NCBI GenBank assembly: GCA_963818725.1
Contig: CAWFTU010000007.1
Coordinates: 320,708 to 384,707, forward strand
Origin: DATFDN01 sp963818725
GTDB taxonomy: Bacteria; Pseudomonadota; Alphaproteobacteria; Acetobacterales; Acetobacteraceae
Direction: 5' to 3'
DNA length: 64,000 nucleotides
Shown here piece by piece: positions 55,737 to 64,000 of the stretch. A program made the translations under genes and the position numbers. Each line of letters opens with the position of its first letter. Position 1 is the first letter of the stretch. A model generated the notes under the pieces. The model ran no database searches. It was not told the DNA's origin and saw only the letters and a list, made by a program, of their open reading frames with translations.

Positions 55737-57167
55737 ATGGCCTCTCCGTCGATCGCCGTCATCGGCGCAGGATTCAGCGGGACACTGCTGGCACTGCATC
55801 TGCTGCGGCGCTGCCCGCCCGAGGTCCGGATCGTTCTGATCGAGCGCAACAGCCAATTCGGGCACGGTCAAGCCTATTCGACCGGCAACCCCAGCCATCT
55901 GCTCAACGTCCCGGCCGGCCGGATGAGCGCATTCCACGATCGCCCGACCGATTTTCTCGACTGGTTGCGCCCGCAACCCGAGGTGGCCGCGCATTCGCAC
56001 GACTTCGTGCCGCGGGGGGTGTACGGCGCATATGTGCGTAGTCTGCTAAAGGAGGAGCTGCGCCGCGCGCCGCGCGGGCGGCTGGAGCTGGTCCGCGGCG
56101 CCGTGCTCGGCCTTGACCGGAGCGCGCATCCGCTGCGCCTGACCATTGAGCGGGACCGGGTCATCGAGGCCGATATGGCCATCCTGGCTGTTGGCAACTT
56201 CCCGCCGGAGCCGATGCCCGTCGCCGACCCGTCCTTCTACGACACTGCTTTTTACCGCGCCGATCCGTGGTCTCCGCAGGCCCTGGCCGGCCTCGACCCG
56301 CACGTGCCCGTGCTGCTCATCGGAACCGGGCTCACCATGGTCGACATCGCCATCTCCCTCCTAGACCGAGGTCACACCGGTCCACTCCTGGCACTATCGC
56401 GGCGTGGTCTCCTGCCCCGCCCGCACGAGCCCGGCCCCGTCACGACCAGTCGCGTGGTCCAGGCGTTTCCAACCAGCCTGGCGCAGCTGCTGCACTACTT
56501 TCGGCAGGAGGCGCGCCGGGCCGAGACGGCGGGCGGAAGCTGGCAGCCAATCGTCGATGAGCTGCGGCCGTTCATGCGCGACGTCTGGCAGGCGATGTCG
56601 CTCGACGACAAGCGACGCTTCCTGCGCCACGCCCGGCCGTGGTGGGACGTGCATCGCCACCGGATGCCTCCTGCCGTCGCCGAGCGGATCGCGCGGGCGC
56701 GGGAAAAGGGGCAGCTACAGGTCCAGGCGGGACGGATCGGCGGCTTCGACATCACCGGCGACCGGGTCGAGGTCACATATCGGTTGCGCCGGTCCGAGTC
56801 GTTGCAAAGGGTCGAGGTCGCCCGCGTGATCAATTGCTCGGGTCCGAGCGCCGATTACGCCCGCATCGCCGACCCCTTGATCCGCAGCCTGCTGGAGCAA
56901 GGTTCGGCGCGCGCCGATCCGCTGCGGCTGGGTCTCGACGTGACCTCCAATTGCGCGCTGTTACAGCGCGACGGTGGCGTCTCGCGCCGGGTGTTCGCGG
57001 TCGGTCCGGTCACCAAGGGCGCGTTCTGGGAGATCACCGCCGTCCCCGACATTCGCCGCCAATGCGAGCTGCTCGCCGAGCACCTCGCGGGACTGCTGCG
57101 GCGGCCCGACGGGGACGCGACCGCCCGGGAGCAAATCGCTCGGCCGGCCGCGAGCTACGCGATCTGA
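55737..57167 (+). CDS. FAD/NAD(P)-binding oxidoreductase-like protein
   Basis: 476 residues. N-terminal dinucleotide fold IAVIGAGFSGTLLALHLL, then FGHGQAYSTGNPSHLLNVPA with GRMSAF, a second fold VPVLLIGTGLTMVDIAISLL, and the C-terminal RVINCSGPSADYARI. This is the family of FAD-dependent proteins often found beside sulfur or siderophore genes (YdhS-like). Divergent from the Rrf2/cysK pair with a 170-bp spacer that may hold both promoters. GGAG seven bases before the ATG. Reaction unknown. Confidence 0.8.
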   Translation: MASPSIAVIGAGFSGTLLALHLLRRCPPEVRIVLIERNSQFGHGQAYSTGNPSHLLNVPAGRMSAFHDRPTDFLDWLRPQPEVAAHSHDFVPRGVYGAYVRSLLKEELRRAPRGRLELVRGAVLGLDRSAHPLRLTIERDRVIEADMAILAVGNFPPEPMPVADPSFYDTAFYRADPWSPQALAGLDPHVPVLLIGTGLTMVDIAISLLDRGHTGPLLALSRRGLLPRPHEPGPVTTSRVVQAFPTSLAQLLHYFRQEARRAETAGGSWQPIVDELRPFMRDVWQAMSLDDKRRFLRHARPWWDVHRHRMPPAVAERIARAREKGQLQVQAGRIGGFDITGDRVEVTYRLRRSESLQRVEVARVINCSGPSADYARIADPLIRSLLEQGSARADPLRLGLDVTSNCALLQRDGGVSRRVFAVGPVTKGAFWEITAVPDIRRQCELLAEHLAGLLRRPDGDATAREQIARPAASYAI

Positions 57168-57591
57168 ACACACCAATCCACAATCTATCTGCGTGGAATC
57201 GCACTCCCGTCGTCATCAACTCGGCGGGAGGTCGCGATCCGCTCCACGGCCGATCCCCTACGGCCGACGCGTTCAGGAGACGCCAATTCTCGTCAGATAC
57301 CCTCATTTGGCAACCAAGTTCTGCCCGTCTCCAGAGGCGGTCGAGCCGCCCCCTATTCACACGGGACGATCGTGTTTCCCGCTTGACCGGCTATCGAGGA
57401 TTGTGGAATGTGCCCGTGCCCCCGGCGAGCAAACGGCCGGCATGGGCAGGAGGCCGCGAATGATGCTTTGCGACCCTGAGGCGCAGTTGCGCCTCGTTTG
57501 AACCGGGCGCGCCATCCCCGATGGCCCGCCCGTCCCGGTGTTCCCAGACACCGCGCTCGCACGCCCGTTCGTGGACGTGATCGGAGGCCGC
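57168..57591. other. Intergenic stretch without recognisable gene
   Basis: About 420 bp after the FAD protein. Open frames here are short, without ribosome-binding sites or known domains. It probably contains the promoter of the small-gene group that follows. Confidence 0.45.
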
Positions 57592-58002
57592 ATGCTTGGA
57601 TCGTGGCTGACCAACTTCATGAGGCTCAGACGCCGCCCTTTCGCACAGGACCAAGAGGCGGCCCCTATCCTTACCCCGCAACACGCGGGCCGCGGCGCCG
57701 CGACAGGGGCGGGTGCAGGGCGAGACTGCGAGATTGTCGAAGTGCGGGGCATCTTTGTCGGTATGGCCGCGCGGCACGCGCTCGGCTACCGCTTCGTGGC
57801 GGCGGATCCCAGCGTCCTCGACATGAACGAGAGCATCTGGCCGACACTTGACGACCTACGCCGCGCGGTGGCGCAGCGCCGCCGCACCTTCCGGTGGACA
57901 GGGAACCTGGCTCTCCCCGCGCGCCGCTCTCGGCGATCCGGCGCTGTGCCATACATGGACGGCGGGCCTGGGCTGATTGACCAGGTTAAGACTCACGCTT
58001 AA
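57592..58002 (+). CDS. Small hypothetical protein, paralogue of 58497-58718
   Basis: 136 residues from ATG 57592 (an upstream ATG at 57538 is also open). The core CEIVEVRGIFVGMAARHALG then YRFVAADPSVLDMNESIWPT then LDDLRRAVAQRR matches the gene at 58497 nearly position by position. N- and C-terminal parts are basic and low in complexity. No known family; probably cytoplasmic. Confidence 0.55.
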   Translation: MLGSWLTNFMRLRRRPFAQDQEAAPILTPQHAGRGAATGAGAGRDCEIVEVRGIFVGMAARHALGYRFVAADPSVLDMNESIWPTLDDLRRAVAQRRRTFRWTGNLALPARRSRRSGAVPYMDGGPGLIDQVKTHA

Positions 58003-58044
58003 CAGCTTCGATTGGTAACGAGACTCGCAGGAGGAGTGTGCGTC

Positions 58045-58239
58045 ATGTACGAACTCCGAATTGATGGACGGCCGATCACGGTTTATGCTGATAAAGCAGC
58101 AGCGCTGTCGCGCGTGCGCGAGGTCGCGTGGCTGGATACCGACGCGGAAATCGAAGTCATGGACCTACGGACGGGGCGCGCTTTCGCAGTGGCCGCTTCG
58201 GTCGAATGGCGCGACGAGATCGCCGCCAGGATACGCTGA
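58045..58239 (+). CDS. Small hypothetical protein
   Basis: 64 residues (MYELRIDGRPITVYADKAAA ... ASVEWRDEIAARIR), probably a small alpha/beta protein. Strong ribosome-binding site AGGAGGAG nine bases before the ATG. Between two paralogous small genes on the same strand. Family not recognised. Confidence 0.65.
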   Translation: MYELRIDGRPITVYADKAAALSRVREVAWLDTDAEIEVMDLRTGRAFAVAASVEWRDEIAARIR

Positions 58240-58496
58240 AGTGCGACGGCCGGCACTTCGAGCGCTTGCCCCCAGGATTTGAATGGAGGCTGCATGCTCG
58301 AGTTTCGGTTGGCCAATTGCAGGAGATTCAGATACCGCCACTCCCTCACGATCGCGGCGGCAGATCAGATCATGCGGAAGACCCACTCCCCTTTTGCGAC
58401 CGCGATCGCACCGGTCTTCCCAAGATTGGGAGTCGACAGTTGTTTCGACTCTGCTCATTCCTCCACCGTTCGCATCCCCAGGGTATGGGAGTCATC

Positions 58497-58718
58497 ATGA
58501 TCCAGTCCCACGTGATCGAGATCGCCGGCGTCTTTGCCGGAGCCGCCGTCAAGACGTCTGCGAACTTTCGCTTTATCGCCGTCGACCCCCGCCTTGAGGA
58601 TCTGGACCAGAGCGAATGGCCGTCATTGTCGGAAATCCGGCAAGTCGTGGCACACGTCATCAACACCGGCCGACTGCCGCACCGGCATGCGGCTACGCAC
58701 GAGGAGGTAACCCGATGA
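58497..58718 (+). CDS. Small hypothetical protein, paralogue of 57592-58002
   Basis: 73 residues: HVIEIAGVFAGAAVKTSANF then RFIAVDPRLEDLDQSEWPSL then SEIRQVVAHV. The shared pattern with the neighbour is EI-G-F-G-A...FRF-A-DP...LD-S-WP-L-IR-V. It overlaps the next gene by four bases (ATGA), so the two are translated together. Confidence 0.6.
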   Translation: MIQSHVIEIAGVFAGAAVKTSANFRFIAVDPRLEDLDQSEWPSLSEIRQVVAHVINTGRLPHRHAATHEEVTR

Positions 58719-58987
58719 GTGACACAGCGCTGGCGACACGCGCTGAGGCGCACGACCTCGAGGCGGAGTTGAACTACATTGCGACCGGGATCGAGCGGCC
58801 ACGCACCTACACTTATCAGCCGCCAGATGGCGAATCGCGCACGAACATCGTCAACGACCCGCACCATGTTCCTATCCAGGACATGCACGCCCGTGCGTTG
58901 GACATGCAGGCGGAGAAGGCGCTGCTCTTAAAGTGCTTCCTGATTACACATAAACCTCAGCCAATTTCAGGAGTTGGTAGGGCATAG
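58715..58987 (+). pseudogene. Small hypothetical protein, 3' end replaced by IS1595
   Basis: MSDTALATRAEAHDLEAELN ... ALDMQAEKALLLKC, after which the IS1595 element enters and the frame ends in IS sequence. Ribosome-binding site GAGGAGG upstream. The flank beyond the IS (59980-60048) contains PDVRPREIIELRAFVFHPA in a different frame, a plausible original C-terminus if one indel occurred. Family unknown. Confidence 0.55.
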
Positions 58988-59971
58988 GGGTGGTTCGGAC
59001 GGCGGCCCATGTGAGACGCGGGATCATGGCGGCCAGATCGTATCGTCGGTTGAAGCGGTATTCGAATTCGGCGAGGTAGCGCGGAACATGCTTGCGGTTG
59101 ATGGCACGGTAGGTGCCCGTGATGGCGGCCTTGATGTTGCCGAGCGCGGCGTTGGCCCATTTGAAGGCTGGCGTCCGAGCCGCTTTTGGTCCTGACCCGG
59201 TCTTGACGACTTGGTGCGCGCACCCGGCGTCTGCGACGCTGGCGAAACACTGAAGGCCATCGCTGACGACAGAGCAGTCTGGATCGAGGCTGCGCTTGGC
59301 GAACCCTGCGATCGAGGTTGCACAGAAGCTGGTGACCCGGCGCAGCTTCAGGCGAACCGGCTTTCCCTGGGTGGTCGTCTCGACAGCGGCGACGAACGGC
59401 GTCTTGCCAGGCGCCCCGCGGCCGCGCTTTCCGCCGGAGCGCTCGCCGCCGAGATGGGCGTCGTCGATCTCGATCCTGCCGCTCAGGCGCTTGGTCGCAT
59501 CACGCTCAAGCATGACCTGCTTCAGCTTGTGTTTGACCTTCCAGGCGGTGGTCTGCGTCACCCCAAGGCGACGCCCCAGTTCGATGCTGGAGATGCCTTG
59601 CTTGGTCTGGGTCAGGCGATAGATCGCACGAAACCATAGCCGCAGCGGCAGATGGGTTGATGCAAAGATCGTCCCGGCAATCGGCGAGGTCTGCCGGCGG
59701 CACTTGGTGCACTGATAGAGATCGCGGGTCGTCACCAGACTATACTGCCTGCCGCCGCATACCGGGCACTCAAAGCCACGCGGCCAGCGTGACGCGATGA
59801 CGATCGCCCGGCATTGCTCCTCGGTGCCGTGACTGCTGTTCGAACGCGGGTTCGCTGAGACCCTTCTGGAACTGCACGACATTACGAGCCACTGCCACAC
59901 CCTCATGAAATGCCACAAATTCCCTGACCTGCTACCAGGCGTTTCGTGACTGAGGGAAGTGCGTAATCGGG
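58939..59971 (-). mobile_element. IS1595-family element 1
   Basis: 1033 bp, ends CCTGATTACAC and CCCGATTACGCAC in inverted orientation, and a perfect 8-bp duplication AAGTGCTT (58931-58938 and 59972-59979). Inserted in the small gene at 58715. Confidence 0.9.
58944..59892 (-). pseudogene. IS1595-family transposase, N-terminal frameshift
   Basis: From GTG 59892: VARNVVQFQKGLSEPAFEQQ, then one extra base (about 59838), then HGTEEQCRAIVIASRWPRGF with a zinc ribbon (CPVCGGRQY, CTKCRRQ). The ISXO2-type catalytic domain follows: SGRIEIDDAHLGGERSGGKR, DCSVVSDGLQCF and FKWANAALGNIKAAITGTYR. Only the N-terminal indel separates it from an intact gene. Confidence 0.87.
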
Positions 59972-60107
59972 AAGTGCTTTGGCCGCGCCCGGATGTGCGC
60001 CCGCGCGAGATCATCGAATTGCGCGCGTTCGTTTTCCATCCGGCCTGATGACATCACGTCATCCTGATCCTAAGCGGCTTCAATGAGCGCGACCACTTGG
60101 CCACCCC

Positions 60108-61031
60108 TTGCGTTTTCGGAAATCCTGCGGGAAGGCTTCCTTTAGGAATGCCGGATCCGGAGCGGCAGCGCGGGGAAGCGCCGCCCAAGGTGGCCGGAGC
60201 ACGGCCGTCCGCGACCAGAAGAAGGCGCGCGAGGCGGGGAGGACCGGATGGCTATCGATCCGCTGGTACTCGTTGTCCGGGTTGTTCGTGGGCCTGCTCG
60301 TCGGGCAGACCGGCGTGGGCGGCGGCTCGCTGATGACGCCGCTTCTCATCCTCCTCTTCGGCGTCCACCCGGCCACCGCCGTCGGCACTGACCTGCTGTT
60401 CGCCGCTGTTACCAAGTCCACCGGCACCCTGGTCCATGGCCTCAACAAGACGGTGAACTGGCGGGTGGTGGGGATGCTCGCGGTGGGGAGTGTGCCGGCA
60501 ACGGGCGCCGCGCTTTTCCTGATGGCCCGCGTTGATCTGCCACGGGCAGACACCTCGGTCCTGGTCTCGACCGTGCTCGGCGCGGCTCTGATCCTGACCG
60601 CGATCTCGTTGATGTTCCGCAAGCAGGTGCTGGCGCTGGCGGCGGAGCGGATCGACATGCTGAGCGCCGCGCGGGTGAAATGGCTGACGGTGTTCACCGG
60701 CGTGGTCCTCGGTGTGCTGGTGTCGCTCTCCTCGGTTGGTGCCGGCGCGCTGGGGGTGACGGTGCTGATCTTCCTCTATCCCCGGATTCCGTTGGCACAG
60801 ATCGTCGGGTCGGACATCGCCCATGCGGTCCCGCTGACCCTGTGCGCCGGGATCGGGCACTGGCTCATCGGTTCGGTCGATCTGCCGCTGCTCGGATCGC
60901 TGCTGCTCGGCTCCATCCCGGGGATCATCGTCGGCAGCCAGCTTGCCGCGCACGTGCCGGAATGGGTGCTGCGGCCCGCGCTGGCCGTGATGCTTGCCGT
61001 CGTCGGCGGCACCCTCGTGCTGTGGAGAGTC
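60108..61031 (+). pseudogene. TauE/SafE-family sulfite/organosulfonate exporter, 3' truncated
   Basis: Membrane transporter with the family repeats LVGQTGVGGGSLMTPLLILL, then FGVHPATAVGTDLLFA, and in the second half VSLSSVGAGALGVTVLIFLY then IVGSDIAHAVPLTLCAGIGH. About eight helices. The last residues are replaced by an IS1595 remnant after AVVGGTLVLWR (about 61031), so the final helix may be incomplete. The frame is open upstream to 60108, but the family N-terminus starts near WYSLSGLFVG (about 60264), with no obvious ATG. The start is therefore uncertain. Confidence 0.75.
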
Positions 61032-61415
61032 CCTCACCTTGCGTCACGGTCTGCTCGCCAGGACGCCAGCGGCTGAGCTGGAGGGCGAGGTCGAGATCGA
61101 CGAGATCTACGTGATGGCCGGGCACAAGGGCCACCCTCCGCTGGCTATTCCATTGGCTTCGCCAACGGAACCTTGAGCCAGCTTCGCCCGCGGCCGTGAC
61201 GAAAAGGGGCGCCTCGGGCGCCGCCGCAAGCTGGCGGGTGCGCCGGGGCGCGGCACGGTGGCGAAGGACAAGCCGCTCATCCTCGGCCTGATCGAGCGTG
61301 GTGGACAGGTCGTGCTGCGCATGCTGGCCAACGTGCGGCAGGTCACGATCAAGCCGGCCATCACGGCCGCGGTCGCCGCCGGCAGCTCTGCGAGGTTCAC
61401 GTCAACACGATCGAG
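61032..61415 (+). pseudogene. IS1595/ISXO2-type transposase remnant, host of group II intron
   Basis: SLTLRHGLLARTPAAELEGE then VEIDEIYVMAGHKGHP (first Asp), then a hairpin insert, then RGRDEKGRLGRRRKLAGAPG ... ANVRQVTIKPAITAAVAAGS. After an internal deletion it continues as CEVHVNTIE up to 61415. The group II intron follows, and the downstream exon begins at 63990 with GGGTTCTGGTC (GFWS), which continues the family motif VNTIEGFWS. Confidence 0.82.
61134..61185 (-). repeat. Bulged-hairpin insertion, copy 10 (in IS1595)
   Basis: 52 bp after CGCGGGC on the minus strand. Outer stem GCTGGCT/AGCCAGC, CAAGG bulge, inner arms TTCCGTTGGC/GCCAATGGAA with one wobble, loop GAA, single T, GGAGGG. Antisense to its host; it splits GHKGHP from RGRDEKGRLG. 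Confidence 0.9.
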
Positions 61416-62049
61416 GTGCGCCGTTGTGGCGCAGGTAAGGGAGAATGAACAATGGCGTAACAGCTACGGCGTTCATCGGGACGCTGGGTCCCGTGCGCAC
61501 CCGGCTCACCTCGGCCCAGAGATGGGCTGTAACTCCGAAAGGAGCGGGGGACCATCGCCTGCCGGGAGAAGGCCCAAGGGGACGAAGCCGTCGTGATCCC
61601 GGAGGGTCAGCGCAAGACGTGAAGGGTGAGAGCTACACTGCCCGAACTCCAGCCATGGACTTTGGTGTTGAGACAGCCGCAACGATGGCTGAGGCGGCTG
61701 GCCGCGACACGGCCGATGGACACACCGGCCCAGGGGATACCCTCCGTGCCCCGACCCGGCAATCGCGGTCCGCTCCCGGTAAGGGAGAGAAATGGCGAAC
61801 GGAGCACCCGACCCACGTCGCATCTCCGATCTGTGCAACTACGGGATCGCCTGTGGCTGGCCCTCTCCGGTGTCCAGCATGGCGACAGAGCCGTCGTCGT
61901 AGCCAAACGCTGGGGGTAACGCCCCGGACAGCCGCCAAGGCGGATGGGCATGGATACAAGCGTGTGGGCGACCGCCGCGAAGGTCCCGCTGCCCAGGCGA
62001 AGGGCGGCAGCATCCTGCGGGGGCAGGCGTCCAGAAGGTGGGTGTGCTG

Positions 62050-63915
62050 ATGCTGCCCGACACCTTCGAGCGACGCATGAACTCGATCCCCGGCCTGTCA
62101 CGGCAGGGAAAGCGGGTGAACGGTCTGTTCCGACTTCTCGAATGCCCCGAGCTTTGGCGACGGGCCTACGAGGCGATCGCCCGCAATGACGGCGCGCTCA
62201 CGCCAGGGAGCACTCAGAACACTCTCGATGGGTTTTCCCTCGAACGGGTCACGTCCGTCATCAAGGCGCTCAAGGACGGATCATACCTCCCGGCCCCAGT
62301 CAGACGGGTTCATATCCCGAAACCCAACGGCACGACACGCCCGTTGGGCATCCCCACGGCGGACGACAAGCTCATCCAGTCCGCCGTGAAGCTCCTGCTG
62401 GAGCGCGTGTACGAGCCGATCTTCTCGGATCACTCGCACGGGTTCCGGCGCGGTCGCTCGTGCCACACGGCTCTGGAACAAATCCGGCGCCTCTGGAACG
62501 GCACGAAATGGATCGTGAAGGTCGATGTCGTCGGTTTCTTCGACAACCTCGACCACAGTGTCCTGCTGCGCCTCCTTGCCAAGCGCATCGACGACAAGAG
62601 ACTGCTCGGCCTCGTGAAGACGATGCTGGAAGCAGGGGTCATGGAGGACTGGGTGTTCAAGCCCAGCTTCAGCGGAACGCCGCAAGGCGGGGTTGCTTCC
62701 CCCTTACTCGCCAACGTGTACCTCCACGAACTCGATGAGTTCATGGCCGGGACCAAGGCGGACTTCGACAGGGGAAAGGGACGACGCCGCACGACGGAAT
62801 ACCGGAGCCTCAAAGGCATCATCGGCCGGAAGCGAACCCGCTTGGCGACGCTCAAGGCCCTTGGAGCCACGAGGGACGACCCGGAGGTGAAAGCGCTGCA
62901 CGAGGAGCTTGACGGCCTCGAAGACAGGCTGCTCGCGCTACCATCGGCCGACCCGATGGACCCCGACTACCGGCGGCTCTCCTACTGTCGCTACGCCGAC
63001 GACTTCCTCATCGGTGTCATCGGCAGCAAGGACGACGCGCGGCAGGCGATGGAGAAGGCCGCGACCTTCCTCAAGGCCTCGCTCGCGCTGGACACCTCGC
63101 CGGAGAAGTCGGGCGTCCACAAGGCCACCGACGGGAGCACGTTCCTCGGACACCGGGTCTACACGTTCAACAACCCGAAGGTGCATGTCTACCGGAGGGA
63201 AGGCGAACGCCCGGTCCGGCGGCGCACGGCGACGGATGTGATCCAACTCCGCGCGCCCCGCGACAAGCTCGTCAAGTTTGTCGAGCGGTGCCGATGGGGC
63301 AACCTGAACGCCGATTGGGCCGAGGCTCGTCCAGAGCTCACGCACCACTCGGATGTGGCGATCATCACCGCCTACAACGCGCAGATGCGCGGCCTGGCCA
63401 ACTACTATCGGATGGCGAACCAATGGAGGACGGACCTCTCGCAGACCCATCGCCTGTTCTGGTTCAGCCTGATGAAGACGCTGGCGAACAAGCACCGCCG
63501 CACGCTGAGAACGACAGTGGGACGCCTCAAGAGGTCGAATGGGGAACTGGTCCTGAACTCCACCGCCGAAGGCGGAAGGACAACACCGGTCACGGTGTTC
63601 AAGCCACGGCATGTGCAGGATCACAAACCGGTCCTGACTACCGAAATGGACCACCACCCCAACATCATGTGGACCACGGGACGGTCGGACATCATGGACC
63701 GACTTGCTGCCCGTGAGTGCGCTCGATGCGGGGCGACGGATGTGCCTCTCGAAGTCCACCACGTCCGCAAGCTTGCCGACATGAAGGCCAGCCTTCTCTG
63801 GGAACGCGTGAAGGCGGCGCGGACGCGGAAACGCATCCCGCTCTGCATCCCGTGTCACCGAGGGGCCCATCGGGAAATGGCTCAGAGGGGAGCAAGGGTG
63901 TGGAGAGCCGGATGA
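62050..63915 (+). CDS. ltrA: Group II intron reverse transcriptase/maturase
   Basis: About 621 residues. RT domain with VRRVHIPKPNGTTRPLGIPT, IFSDHSHGFRRGRSCHTALE, WIVKVDVVGFFDNLDH, GTPQGGVASPLLANVYLHEL and the catalytic LSYCRYADDFLIGVIGS (YADD at about 315). Then a maturase X domain (ANYYRMANQW) and a C-terminal HNH nuclease (ECARCGATDVPLEVHHVRKL, CIPCHRGAH). It would splice the intron RNA and copy it into new sites. The frame is open back to 62038. The stop codon falls inside the domain V sequence. Intact. Confidence 0.93.
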   Translation: MLPDTFERRMNSIPGLSRQGKRVNGLFRLLECPELWRRAYEAIARNDGALTPGSTQNTLDGFSLERVTSVIKALKDGSYLPAPVRRVHIPKPNGTTRPLGIPTADDKLIQSAVKLLLERVYEPIFSDHSHGFRRGRSCHTALEQIRRLWNGTKWIVKVDVVGFFDNLDHSVLLRLLAKRIDDKRLLGLVKTMLEAGVMEDWVFKPSFSGTPQGGVASPLLANVYLHELDEFMAGTKADFDRGKGRRRTTEYRSLKGIIGRKRTRLATLKALGATRDDPEVKALHEELDGLEDRLLALPSADPMDPDYRRLSYCRYADDFLIGVIGSKDDARQAMEKAATFLKASLALDTSPEKSGVHKATDGSTFLGHRVYTFNNPKVHVYRREGERPVRRRTATDVIQLRAPRDKLVKFVERCRWGNLNADWAEARPELTHHSDVAIITAYNAQMRGLANYYRMANQWRTDLSQTHRLFWFSLMKTLANKHRRTLRTTVGRLKRSNGELVLNSTAEGGRTTPVTVFKPRHVQDHKPVLTTEMDHHPNIMWTTGRSDIMDRLAARECARCGATDVPLEVHHVRKLADMKASLLWERVKAARTRKRIPLCIPCHRGAHREMAQRGARVWRAG

Positions 63916-63939
63916 GGGGACGACTTTCACGTCCGGTTC
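63905..63939 (+). ncRNA. Group II intron domain V
   Basis: 35-nt hairpin beginning GAGCCGGA and ending TCCGGTTC; these pair over eight positions including one G-T. A two-base CG bulge on the 3' side (after TTTCA) and a short distal stem follow, the canonical domain V shape. The following GC-rich hairpin (63941-63985) fits domain VI. Confidence 0.9.
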
Positions 63940-64000
63940 GGTGGGGGGAGGAGGGCTGTCCTTCCGAGGCGGCACCCCTCCTACCCAATGGGTTCTGGTC

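Larger units (their letters stand above)
61416..63989 (+). mobile_element. Group II intron (complete) in IS1595 transposase
   Basis: 5' end GTGCG directly after the codon for Glu in VNTIE; 3' end near CTACCCAAT (63981-63989), where the exon resumes as GGGTTCTGG. The 5' 620 bp would form ribozyme domains I-III, the maturase gene lies in domain IV, and domain V is at 63905-63939. About 2.57 kb. The match of both exon ends to one protein motif fixes the borders within a base or two. Confidence 0.9.

Noticed and set aside
1..64000. CRISPR arrays, rRNA genes, plasmid or phage origins
   Set aside because: No regularly spaced identical short repeats, no rRNA sequence and no iteron or DnaA-box cluster were seen. 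The only multicopy short repeats are the hairpin family, the MITE and IS copies.

Overview
The window is GC-rich DNA from a bacterium that looks like an alphaproteobacterium. The evidence is the codon use, a kdp operon with PtsN, a lanthanide-type PQQ dehydrogenase with a c-type cytochrome, and the families of its mobile elements. Affiliation with the Rhodospirillales/Acetobacteraceae is plausible, but it is inferred from overall character and not proven.

Layout. 1-3.5 kb: an ISAs1 remnant that interrupts an alkaline-phosphatase-family gene, then an IS630. 3.6 kb: tRNA-Ser(UGA). 3.9-14.9 kb: the only long stretch of cellular genes. It begins with a 124-bp MITE, followed by kdpF-A-B-C, an OmpR-type regulator without its phospho-acceptor Asp, kdpD, kdpE, ptsN and a CDP-diacylglycerol pyrophosphatase. 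15-24 kb: IS-rich, with remnants of a phospholipase D-like protein and a sulfotransferase-like protein. 24.1-26.7 kb: a XoxF-type PQQ dehydrogenase and a cytochrome c. 27.2-35.4 kb: nested insertion sequences (IS4, IS1380, MITE, IS982, IS256, IS3, IS701). 35.6-50.6 kb: a prophage lysis/tail module on the minus strand, broken by IS3, IS630, IS701 and IS256. 50.6-53.4 kb: a second IS256 copy carrying an IS66-type element. 54-57.2 kb: cysK, an Rrf2 regulator and an FAD/NAD(P)-binding protein. 57.6-60 kb: small uncharacterised genes and an IS1595. 60-64 kb: a TauE/SafE transporter cut off by an IS1595 remnant, which itself contains a group II intron running to the window end.

The kdp genes would form a high-affinity K+ uptake system with its own sensor/regulators, and PtsN is a known partner of KdpD elsewhere. 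kdpA is frameshifted, and kdpE carries two compensating indels, so the system may be impaired in this assembly.

The most unusual signal is a family of ten short (50-55 bp) bulged-hairpin insertions. All ten lie inside transposase genes of unrelated IS families, each directly after the tetranucleotide GGGC, with no target duplication and with covarying stems. Removing them restores the reading frame wherever this could be tested. Two MITE types were also found. One shares its ends with the local IS4-family element and makes 10-bp target duplications centred on YTAR.
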